64,000 bases of DNA from Rhyzopertha dominica (lineage: Eukaryota; Arthropoda; Insecta; Coleoptera; Bostrichidae): the NCBI GenBank assembly GCA_025024175.1, contig QCXZ01000003.1, positions 58,856,023-58,920,022 of the forward strand. The letters run 5' to 3'. Positions 22,801-32,109 of this stretch are shown piece after piece. Position numbers and translations under genes: made by a program. Under the pieces are notes generated by a model. That model had not been told where the DNA came from. It worked only from the letters and a program-made list of their open reading frames with translations, and searched no databases. Every line of letters starts with the position of its first letter. The first letter of the stretch is position 1.

Positions 22801-25800
22801 CCTGTGGTACTCTGGAAATTTATCTGAGTATGATTTATTTATTTTTGCTATTAGAAAAATAAGATGGAATTAAAATTACACTGGCATTTGAAAACTAGTT
22901 TACCAAGACCAGTCATGGGAACCGTAAACAACAGGCAGAATTGACAACACTAATTATTGTTTTCTTTTGGTAGTTAGTTCAAGGTCCCATTAGGCTTTAT
23001 TGCCATTATTAATCTAAGTAATTCAAAGAAACTTCTTCAGCAATTGCATTATTAATATTAACCATTTGAACTATAAAGGTGACTCGTGAAGTCAGTTTAA
23101 TACATTACTCACAGAGATCAACACTAACAAATACTTCGCATTTTATTCAATTAAACACCGATCGTACATTTAGGTCCTACACGGACCATCTTCAGCGGTG
23201 ATAATGATTGTCACCGCTAAAGATGGTCCGTGTATAACCGAAATGTATGTTCGGTGTTTAATTGAATAAAACGTCAAGTATTTGTTGGTGTTGATTTGGG
23301 TAGAATATTAACCATTATTGTAATTGCAGAAGCTAAAAATGTCAAAATTACTTTTTTTTTTATCCATGGCACATAAATGTGACAATTTCGCCTATGGCAG
23401 TATTATTATTTTATCCCGGGAGCTAGAATTTTTTGGGTTGGATGTAGAACTAAAGCTATAAAATATGAAACATTGTCAGTCATTAAAACTATTTTCAGAG
23501 AGGGGGTATACACCATTCTGGTCCTGGAAGCTACCAGTTCCACTCTGAGGTAAAAATGTTTTAGACAAACCCCAAATCTGAACTTATACATAGTATATAC
23601 ACATATTAGAATTTTATTGATGAACAAAAGTAAAAAAGTTAATTTAGAAAAAGTGTGTGGTAAGATGCTTTTCTACATTCGCATTAAGTATATAAATACA
23701 TAATATTATGCATTTCACTATGTTTTTCATAAAATTATGTCTAAAAAAGTGTTGCAAATTAAGGTAATTTTAAAATGAATGTTATTTTTGTGGAAATAAT
23801 ATTTTGACGTTATTTAACATGTTAAACGGTTTCTCAGGAGAAATTTGTTATACTATAAAGATTTGGTATTGTAGTTCACTACTTGACTTTGAGTGGTAGT
23901 TTGAATAAAAATTGTGATTTTGCGAAAATAATGAAGTAACAAATGAATGGTAACTTTTGAATTATTTGCGCTGTCGTCGATTAATGCTGGTCAAAGAACC
24001 TGACGTTTCACCAAGGTCTCTGGTCGTCATCTTCAGAGGATGAAACAACAATTGTTAATATATGTGTGTACCGGATACCATGCAGTTGTAGTAAATTTTA
24101 TTTAGGAACAACTAAGAAAAGCGTTTACGCTCGTGCTGGGACATATTTTCTTAATTGGTAGTATGAAATTGATTTACAAAACAGATTCTTTCTACTCTCG
24201 ACTATAGTAGTAGCCATTGAAATACACAGACAGGATAACTTTAACACAAGGGACAAGGGTTTGAAAATCAGTAGCGTCTGGTTGCCTGTTTTGCTCAGTC
24301 GTAAACACACTTAGTTGTGATTGATGTCAATGTCATGCATTGACAATCTTTTAAGTTTTTAACTTGTTCTGTCTTCCGAAGATGCTGACCACAGACGTCT
24401 GTGAAACGTCAGGTCCTTTGACCAGGATTAATCAACTAAGGACATATGACCCAAATAATTTAAGAGTAAGTTTATATGTTGTCTGTGAAACTTTACGAAG
24501 TTATGAATGAATGAAGGGTTGTCAAGTATGTTTTTTCTTTGTATACTTTTTATATCTTTTTAACTATGAATGTATGATGGCTGCTGTTTTTATTTTGTGA
24601 AAAAGGTAAGAATGATAACCAGACTCTTGATTTTTAAGAACAGCAGCAACAGTTTTTGAGAAGAAACATGGCACCATTTGCCTTGTAAAGCTCAAGGAAC
24701 ATAAATTATGACCATATCTATTCATTTTTATAGTTGCACTATAATAAAAACTTATAAAAATATCTAGTGACTATGAATGTTGTTTGTGTTATGCAAACTG
24801 ATGAAATATCAAAAACTGATTTAGTTTGTTAAACAGAAGTTAAAATAAGACACTGGTCTTCTTAACTGATGATTTGTTTGTTTCGGACGAATACATTTAA
24901 AGGAAAGTAACGGCCATCTTCAGGCATAATACATAGTAGTAAATTTTTATATAGTAAAATTAAAGATTGTTGTAAGGCGATTGTTTGTCGAAAATCAACT
25001 TTAATTTTAAAATTTATAGAACATCTTAACATAATGAATGCAGTGCTGAGGGCATACGACGCTTTAACAAGATTTAGTTAGACCTGCAATCCCTTTCAAA
25101 GCTTAATGGTTTAAAATTCAAATTCTATTTGCATAAATTTGTGCGTAGTATTCAGTTTAGTGTTTAACATTCATTGTATTTGTTTATTTTTTTTCACACA
25201 TATTTAATGCGAGTGTAGTAAAGCAATGAAAATTTTATACCGTAAGTAAGCGTTTTGACTACTATCACAAATAGGACAGATTGTGGCTTGTTATTGACAT
25301 ACATGTCTGAGCGACGAACAACAACGAATCTGATTTTCAGGAGCCATCCCCTTATGGTTCTCGCAGCCATCACTCACCCGACCGTAAAAGGATGCGCACC
25401 GAGGTACGTATATCGTAACTATTAGAATTTTCCCACAGCTCAAACCGAGACGATCGAAAGAATCACGCACAGAGTGCGAGAAAGAGAGACCGTAGTAAGT
25501 CACGAATGGAAAAAAAACTTGATTTCTTCGTTAAAAGTTGTGCGGATGCCCTCCGTTAGATGCTAACTAAATAATGTTGTTCAGGCCCCTAGCTCTCGAC
25601 ACGATAGTTACAGCGGCTCCCAAGACGGCTATAGCTCTAGCAGATATGAAACGTCGTATTCACGCAGGAGCTTTTCTGGTGATCGCCGCACGTCGTTGGG
25701 AAGGAGAGAGGAGTTCCGCAAGCCGGGCCTGTCCAGCGGCCCGAGGGGCGGTTATCGGGGCCGCATCGGCTCTAGAGGTCGCGGCTCGAGGCTGAGAGAA

Positions 25801-28800
25801 CACCCGATGAGGAGACGTTTAGTCGACAACTCTTACGCTATACGCAAACGAGTTGTAGCTTCGCAGTCGGATATTGCACGGAGAATTAGACTCGCGAAGC
25901 TGCGGAGGTAAATAACTTTTCTTGCAGACACAGTAAATAAAACAAAAAAGTCATCTATGCAGCAATACCTGGACCTATTTTAATAACGAGGGTTGCATGG
26001 AATGAGACAGTTTGTTTCTGGTTTGGTTTCTCGTTGGTAATCGACAATCTCAAAAAAAAATGTACAAACCCAATCTTTTCAATCTTATCTGCTATTCGCA
26101 GGATCGATATGCAAAATACAGACGAGATGTTGTGGAATGCAAGCCAGAGATAAAAACTTAAAAATGACAATTTTATGTGCAGCTGTACTATTCCATGTAA
26201 AAGGAAAATGATGATGATTGAAAATGAATTGGTATAAATATTGTTTTGAAACAAAAAATACATTCTTAGTTGACTAGTTAAATCGAATGGATGTAACAAC
26301 AATATCTCGAGAACATCAGACATAGTTAAATACTCATTACTTTAGACAATGATGAAACAAAGAAAGACTGTTTTGGGTGGGTTAGATTGTCGAGTTGGAC
26401 CTTTAGAACTCGTAACCTTCGAGTGAGATTATCTGAGTAAGGACAACAGTGTTGGATAGCAACGAGTTGTCTTGTGAGAAGCAGAGGCTGTTGCAGTAAA
26501 ACCTTTATTTCTAAATACCACAGGAATATGTTCAGTTATTTTTCAGTATTAAACGGTACTACAAGGGATTTGGAGCAGTCCGACTGGCTAGCAGAAAATT
26601 GAATGCCAATCTGCAATGCTTTACTTTTGATTATACGAACCCGGGCTCATAATAGTTCGGCCGGCTGGCATTTGCAGTTACAATTCAAAAAGCTCTGATA
26701 CCAACGCAAACTGTGACATATTGCTGCAAAACTGTTTCTACTACATTAAAACACAGATCTTGAATTTGAGCGAAAAATTTCATCTCATGCTTGAAAGGCA
26801 ATAATTACAGAACCAAAAGTGTTATCCAACCGTTGGGTCGTAAGAGTTTACCCATGTATCATCACATTAGCTATGGAAATACGCGGCAGCCTGCCAAGAC
26901 AAAACACATATGGAATAAATCAACAAACATGCAAATAAAGTAAGCTAAGTGTGATTATTAATTCTAATTAAACTATAATTAAAAAACACCACAATGATTT
27001 AGAAAGCCTAAATACGAATTTCGGCATCTTGACTAGAGCGAAGGACTTCTTGAAATGTCTGGATTGATTAACTGGAGGATATTCTCCTCACCAGATCTTC
27101 ATGTCTCCATGTCATATTTTCTGTTGGTATCCGAAATTTTTAAATGAAGTAACTTAAAATGACAGTCAGTGGAACTATTAGAAGCCTAAAAATCTAATAC
27201 TTGCCTCTCTTTCACTGAACATGATCTAATTAATGTATATATCTCGATAGCGCTGCCATCCGAAGAGCCGCACTCAAGAAGCACAAATCCAGCCCAAAAG
27301 AAGATGGCGATGAAAAGGATGATGATGAGGAGGAGGAAGAAGAGGAAGAGAATTGGGATAAAGAAGTAACTGAAGATGAAAAGAAGCCCTCCGAGGACAA
27401 CGAAGAAAAGGACGCTTCAGAAGCTAAGGAAAACGAGGGCGAGGAGAAGAAGAGCCCCAAAAAGGAATCCAAAGAGATATCTGACAAGGAAGACAAGGCA
27501 TCCGATACCGAGAGCCCGAAAAAGAAGTACATAAAGCTGCAGTGTATCCATTGCAGCACCAAGTGCCTCACCTTCGGCAAGTACAACAACCACTTGCTCA
27601 GCGGTAGGCACGCGCAGGCCATGAGGCGAGTCGCGTTGAAACAGAAGGCCGTCCTGTCCAGGATGAGGATGACCCAACGTAAGGCGCAGAGGGAACTTGA
27701 AAAGACCACCGACGATCTGGCACCAAGGACCAACTTCTGTCCGTTGTGCAAGCTCAATTACAGGCAGCCGAAGACGACCCACCAGAATTCAGATTTGCAC
27801 AAGAACATGAAGAAGTTCCTGATGCCATATTGCAAGACCTGCAGGATCAGCTTCAAGAGCCCGATGCTGTACGAGAACCATCTGTGTTCGATTGAGCATC
27901 TTAAGGTATGTTTAAGTGCACCTGATTCATTTTTATTTTGATTCTAACTAATTTTTTCGTGTTTATGTTTTTGTAGCGTAAAGCTCGTACTGAAGTAAAT
28001 GGTGAGAAGAGTGACAAGGATGATTCTACTAATGAAGAAGATCACCTTGAAAACTTCATGACTATTGATTCTGTAGGAGATGTGGATGGTAAGTGAAGTT
28101 ACTGTTTTAAAATTCATAGTTAGTATCACTGAAATCCTTAACTTTGTAAACCTAATATCTTTTCACAGCTTATCGTACGTACATCTGACATAACCATTTA
28201 ACATGAAGCTTTAATTTTTTTAAGTAAAGTTGGTTAGATTGTTAAATCCTGAAGTGTAATATTTGACATATCTTTTCTTTTAAAGTGAGATTTTATTTAA
28301 AAAATTGTGTTCAGTAGGGATTTTTTAAACTACAGTATATTCTTGATTATCCGAACTAATAATTACAGAAAATACATAGATAATCAAATTGTGAATAAGA
28401 GAAAACTACATAGATCAACTACTTTGGAAAAAACTTTTAATATCAGCCTGGTGTCCTGTCCTCAGTTATGAATCAGCCCTTTTAGCTATAACGGATGATA
28501 TTCTTATGACTGCTGATAAAGAGAGTCTTACATGCTTAGTTTTACTTGACTACTTTAATCTCTTTGGCCATATAAATAACAAGTTACCTTTGGGAGTGTT
28601 GCATTCTATCAGGTTTCAGGAATCTGTCATTAACCTAATGCGAACTTATTTAACAAACCGTAAACAATTAGTGACATATAAAAATATGAGTCCTTATGAA
28701 TTGCTGTGTGTGTGTGTAGTGGAGTGCCACAAGGCTCAATACTGGGTCCAGTATTGTATATATGTCAAACATCATTTTCTTGTAATATTGTGAAAATTAT

Positions 28801-31800
28801 GAATAATATAGAGCAGCACGTCCTTAGGTCCTTAAATTATTGAAGAAAATTATTCAAAACAAGTTTTCAGCTGAATCTTTAGTTTTCTTAAAAAAGTTTT
28901 ATTCTGTGTAACTTCTTCCGTCGGTTTTTTTTCCTTTTAGTTGCACATTTTGAAACTAATTTTCATGTATTTGGAGTGACTAAAAAAAATTGAACAGTAC
29001 ATATTATGAATTAAACACTATAAGTTTTACTCATATCATTAGTAGTAATACAACTTTACCTGTTGTTTGCATTTACATTATTGATTTTGAAACAAGTCAA
29101 AAGGTTATCTAAACGTTTTGTTAAATCTACTATTTTATTAAGAGTACTGTTTTAAATGTTAAGTCGATTAACTGGTGTCTGTGAAAGTTAGAAAACTTTT
29201 TTATTTTAAATTTTTTTAGAAAAATTTTAGTTAATAAAATTTTTTACAGGGCCTCAAATGTAAAATGCAACCATCAGATATCAAAATTTGTAAAGCAATG
29301 TTTGTCAAAAAAAATATAAATTTGGCCTAATTGTAAGGCAAATTTTTCGTAAAAATGTGTGATGAAATGTTCTGACTCGTAGTTCGGATAATTAAGGCTT
29401 TAAAATTTGGCCTTTGGGATAAGTGCTATATTTGCTGTGGTCCTTAATTTTGTTTAAAATTGTTATTAAATTAATTTCATTCAGAATAATATTTAATGGC
29501 TAAACTGGCATGTGCAAATATGTTGACATAAGTCTGGGATTGTTCTGATTAGAGTATGGTTTGTGCATTGTTCAAAAACAAGCTTCGTAGACAAAAATAT
29601 GAATTAATGGCATTAAATATATACCTATTGGAGCCAGTGTTTAAGCAGAAGATGTTCATTCCAAATATGACAAACTTCCACTATACAATCTCAGTAAATA
29701 TCTTATAAATAATATGAGCAATATGATTTGTTAAAAAAAATTCTTTGGTATTATTTTACATGTGGATTTCCAAATTAAGAGTTCTTTTATCTTTGTATGC
29801 AATATATATTTTTTTTCAGACGAGGAAGGTGAAGGCCGTAAGAAAGAGCCGGAAGACATCAATGAGGTTAGTGTTGGCATTGAACAGATCCGCAAGGTGG
29901 AGGTGTACTATTGCGATTTGTGCCGCATGTACCTGCCCCGTGTGGAAGATGGCGGCGATGTTCAGAAGGTGCTGGTGAAGCATTGTAAACACCGCATTCA
30001 CATGCAGAGATACATCCGCTACAAGGAGGACAAGGAGATAGCCAAGCATGCAGAGAGATTGCAAAGAAAAGAAAACGCTGAAAAGAAGGAGCACCAAGTT
30101 AAAACAGTAAGGATTTTGGAGTGCTTCAAATGAAAAAATCGTAGACCTCGGTGCAAAAACCATCAAAGTCCTAAATCAACGTTTGTGAGAAAACAAGGTT
30201 CTGGATTTTGCAGTCGGTTTGCCGCACTCGAAATTTTTGTTTTTAAATATACATATGTTATTGGTATTCTTCGGATTTGTATAATTTGTGCACTAAAGGG
30301 TTGGGGATAACCTGTACAAAAACTATTTTGGCCAAAGGTGGACTTGGCCGATTTTTACACCAAGGTCTTCAATTTCTCTTGGCGTTAATAGTGTGATTAG
30401 AGTATACATTTTCTTTTAATGAGTATAGTTGGGTAGTGAACTAGGTAGTTCGAATATTATTTTTGAGTGATCAACTATTCGTAATGAGAAGAGATGAATT
30501 GCATAAGTATAATAAAGTATCTCATTGGGTACCAGAAGTTAGGTTGTTTTTGAACTTTTTCATTAAGATCCTAAAATTTAATATTCAGAGAAATAGCTGT
30601 TCTAGTGAGTATTCTGCAGTAGGAAAACTAATATAATACTTATGTGTTGAAGTTGAAAAAAACAATGATGTAAAAATCATGCACATTGATGATGAAATTA
30701 TATTTTTTATGATAGATAAAACCAAAATGTGCATTTCCCCATCTAACTCATCCATTAAGATCGCTAACAATTAAAAATTTTCAAAAATCATAATTTACAT
30801 GCTTATACGGCTATATCCCTTCATTCTACATGTTTTTGCAAAATTAATGGTTCTTGCATAATTGAAGGCATATTTTTGTGTAATTCTCATTTGAAAAAAT
30901 AATTTTTTTGGTAATTCTGTAAAATATTCTCGCAACGGCTTTTTTTGTTGTTGATCAGAAGCAGTTTGGCTCTGTAATCTTTGAATAACATGCTTCAGAT
31001 TATTCATCGACTCTGTCCCATGGAAAGTTTAAACCAAACACACAAACTGAGAGATCTTTGATGGAGAGCTAAAGAACACCTTAAACAATTTCAAAAATAT
31101 AAGAACACTGATGTAGTTATGACAAATGAGTCTAGATAGTTATCATTTTTTGACTTCTATCAAAACTAATTTCTCTTTCCCCATAGTTTGTTTTTTTATA
31201 ATAATTGCATAAAGCACTGACGATGGCCATTTAAGGCTGAAAGTGCTGGGTCAATTAGTATTTAATAAAGTGGAGAAGACATTGATTTTTCAATAATTTC
31301 TATTAAATCAAAACTCAACATTGATGGATCAGTTCACTATGATTTATCTAGATTAGAAGTTTACTGAAGAAATTTCGATAGCATAGTTGTTTTTCACATA
31401 TTCACGGTCTTTGTGTTACCCGACTTTGAACACATTTCAAGTTTGGGCGTCAAACAGGACCAAAACTAATTTATTTGTTTCTTGTTAAAACGCTGGGTTA
31501 CCTAAATAACCAGCTATTACTTAGAAACAAGTTACAAAAACTTTGTAAATCTATGTATTAAATACCTGATGTTGATGGAACTCTCATGGTCTTTTTCTTC
31601 TACAGGACAAAGAAGAAAAGGACACTGGTTCATCAGATGTCAAAACTGAAGCAAAAAAAGAAAAGAACGATAAAGAAAAGCCTACTGGCACAGAAGAGGA
31701 GGATGCCGAGGACAACAAACTATGGGCAGACGTCGACAAAGATCTTGGTGATATTCTTGCGGGCGAAGCAGAAGCTGCAAAAAGTGATGAGGACGAAGAT

Positions 31801-31950
31801 GACGATTCTCACATTAACGGAGAGCGCTATGACAGGTTTAAGTACAGTGAGAAAGTGGAAGAGGAGAAGCTGCTCAAGGGGGAAGGTACCGAAGAGGAGG
31901 CGAAGGAAAAATCCGTAGCGGCAAATGTTGTTGAAGAAGCAAAGAAATAA
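19832..31950 (+). CDS. Pep: Zinc finger protein on ecdysone puffs (Pep), complete, eight coding exons
   Basis: Nuclear RNA-associated zinc-finger protein; in Drosophila, Pep is an hnRNP-complex component found at active ecdysone puffs. Exons: 19832-19851, 19941-20169, 25341-25403, 25585-25907, 27251-27905, 27977-28088, 29820-30106, 31606-31950. All splices are GT-AG, phases agree, and the total is 2034 nt = 677 aa plus stop. Layout: Gly/Arg/Ser-rich N-terminus (about residues 15-60, RGGSGRGGSWGGGRGYG), Arg/Ser-rich segment to about 210, acidic Glu/Asp stretch (about 230-300), then four zinc fingers at C310-H332, C375-H395, C406-H428 and C499-H528. NFMTIDSVGDVD between fingers 3 and 4 is characteristic of Pep. 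The acidic tail contains KLWADVDKDLGDIL. The start codon is chosen because it gives the only open frame into exon 2. Confidence 0.88.
19941..20169 (+). CDS. Pep: Pep coding exon 2, Gly/Arg-rich region
   Basis: Reads TRGRGYPSHSSYRGGSGRG and RGYGSSRGGGG, an RGG-like low-complexity region suited to RNA binding. Acceptor TTTTACAG, donor GTAAGT. Confidence 0.85.
20485..20745. repeat. Degenerate AAGTATC-type low-complexity repeat
   Basis: Irregular repetition of AAGTATCAA/AAGTATTGAA/ATCGAT units across about 250 bp in Pep intron 2. GGGTTGGGCAAAGTATCGAT is at the left edge and a related GGGCTGGACAAAGAATCAAT near the right. It may be a decayed MITE with an expanded interior. Confidence 0.5.
21172..21396 (+). 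repeat. Dispersed repeat, copy 1
   Basis: About 225 bp matching 30173-30375 in the same orientation. Shared blocks include TTTGTGRGAAAACAA, TTCTGGATTTTGCA, GGACTTGGCCG and CCAAGGTCTTCAATT. No coding potential. Confidence 0.7.
23117..23295. repeat. Long inverted repeat (about 85-bp arms, 9-nt loop)
   Basis: Arms 23117-23201 and 23211-23295 pair almost throughout. Each arm contains GATGGTCCGTGTA and a CTGAAGATGG or CTAAAGATGG motif, reminiscent of PLE terminal sequences. Located in Pep intron 2. Confidence 0.8.
23975..24436 (+). mobile_element. Truncated Penelope-like element: GIY-YIG remnant between inverted ends
   Basis: The ends are inverted copies: GTCGATTAATGCTGGTCAAAG on the left side matches CTTTGACCAGGATTAATCAAC on the right, and both carry the complement of GAAACGTCAGGT. 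Between them VYRIPCSCSKFYLGTTKKSV (24064-24123) is a GIY-YIG endonuclease N-terminus with Y-x-G intact. About 24165-24300 reads YEIDLQN, AIEIHRQDNFNTRDKGLKIS and WLPVL, the usual end of this domain. Frames are broken by stops, so the enzyme is dead. Confidence 0.75.
25341..25403 (+). CDS. Pep: Pep coding exon 3
   Basis: EPSPYGSRSHHSPDRKRMR then TE; 21 codons, phase 0 on both sides. TTTTCAG acceptor, GTACGT donor. Confidence 0.8.
25585..25907 (+). CDS. Pep: Pep coding exon 4, Ser/Arg/Gly-rich region
   Basis: Begins APSSRHDSYSGSQDGYSSSR and ends with basic RRIRLAKLR. RGG-like elements (GYRGRIGSRGRGS) are present. The donor GTAAAT leaves a split codon (AG|C). Confidence 0.85.
25908..27250 (+). 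other. Pep intron 4 with possible small foldback
   Basis: No coding similarity. AATGCCAATCTGCAATGC near 26602 and GGCTGGCATTTGCAGT near 26660 form a weak inverted pair. Nothing else was recognised. Confidence 0.35.
27251..27905 (+). CDS. Pep: Pep coding exon 5, acidic region and zinc fingers 1-3
   Basis: Acidic run of Glu/Asp (about 27305-27350), Lys/Glu-rich linker, then CX2CX12HX5H (C310-H332), CX2CX10HX5H (C375-H395) and CX2CX12HX5H (C406-H428). Higher GC than the introns around it. GTATGT donor after HLK. Confidence 0.92.
27977..28088 (+). CDS. Pep: Pep coding exon 6, inter-finger linker
   Basis: RKARTEVNGEK then acidic NEEDHLENFMTIDSVGDVD. TTTTTGTAG acceptor; split codon at a GTAAGT donor. 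Confidence 0.88.
28460..28775 (+). pseudogene. Non-LTR retrotransposon reverse transcriptase fragment
   Basis: Reads ALLAITDDILMTADKESLTC, LVLLDYFNLFGHINNKLPLG and LMRTYLTNRKQLV. After a frameshift it reads SGVPQGSILGPVLY (about 28719-28760). These are the conserved RT blocks of Jockey/CR1/RTE-like elements, with the usual FD of the first catalytic block changed to FG. A Tigger-like end (CAGTATATTCTTGATTATCC) lies at 28333, so several insertions overlap in this intron. Confidence 0.8.
29820..30106 (+). CDS. Pep: Pep coding exon 7, zinc finger 4
   Basis: VYYCDLCRMYLPR ... HCKHRIHMQRYIRYKED: a finger with long CX2C-to-H spacing (C499, C502, H522 to H528), typical of Pep finger 4, followed by a helical Lys/Glu segment. 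GTAAGG donor. Confidence 0.9.
30173..30375 (+). repeat. Dispersed repeat, copy 2
   Basis: Same family and orientation as 21172-21396. Both copies sit in Pep introns, about 9 kb apart. Confidence 0.7.
31606..31950 (+). CDS. Pep: Pep terminal coding exon, acidic C-terminus
   Basis: 114 codons plus TAA: DKEEKDTGSSDVKTEAKKEK, NKLWADVDKDLGDILAGEAE, acidic DEDEDDD run, then NGERYDRFKYSEKVEEEKL. Acceptor TTCTACAG. Confidence 0.9.
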   Translation, partial: DKEEKDTGSSDVKTEAKKEKNDKEKPTGTEEEDAEDNKLWADVDKDLGDILAGEAEAAKSDEDEDDDSHINGERYDRFKYSEKVEEEKLLKGEGTEEEAKEKSVAANVVEEAKK

Positions 31951-32093
31951 GTTTGTTTTCTGACGAGCACTTGTGTTATTTTTGTAAGTTAGTGTAGTAT
32001 TTGATTTCTTACGTTCTTTTGATAGTTGTATGAATTACATATATTATGGTAGGTGTATTGCAAATAGGACTTTTATGTTGTAAAAACGTAATC

Positions 32094-32099
32094 AATAAA
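32094..32099 (+). terminator. Pep polyadenylation signal
   Basis: AATAAA 144 bp after the stop codon, followed by a T/GT-rich stretch at 32110-32135. Confidence 0.7.
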
Positions 32100-32109
32100 A
32101 ATAGTCACT

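Noticed and set aside
25440..25490. Possible small extra Pep exon between exons 3 and 4 (CCCACAG acceptor, GTAAGT donor)
   Set aside because: Exon 3 joins exon 4 directly in phase 0 with good Pep-like sequence. Inserting this segment shifts the frame (50 nt, phase 2) and gives no recognisable protein.
26585..26690. Possible tRNA-like fold around GAACCCGGGCTC
   Set aside because: No A/B boxes in correct spacing and no cloverleaf; only a weak inverted pair remains.
27230..27782. Minus-strand Ser/Leu-rich frames opposite Pep exon 5
   Set aside because: They are the complement of the Lys/Glu-rich Pep coding exon, which is supported by zinc-finger motifs and splice sites.
31213..31252. Hammerhead-like string CTGACGATGGCC...GGCTGAAAGTGCT
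   Set aside because: It has CTGANGA and GAAA around a weak stem II, but the outer AGCACT/AGTGCT pairing leaves no stem I or III with a cleavage-site UH. Probably a PLE-derived scrap, not a ribozyme.
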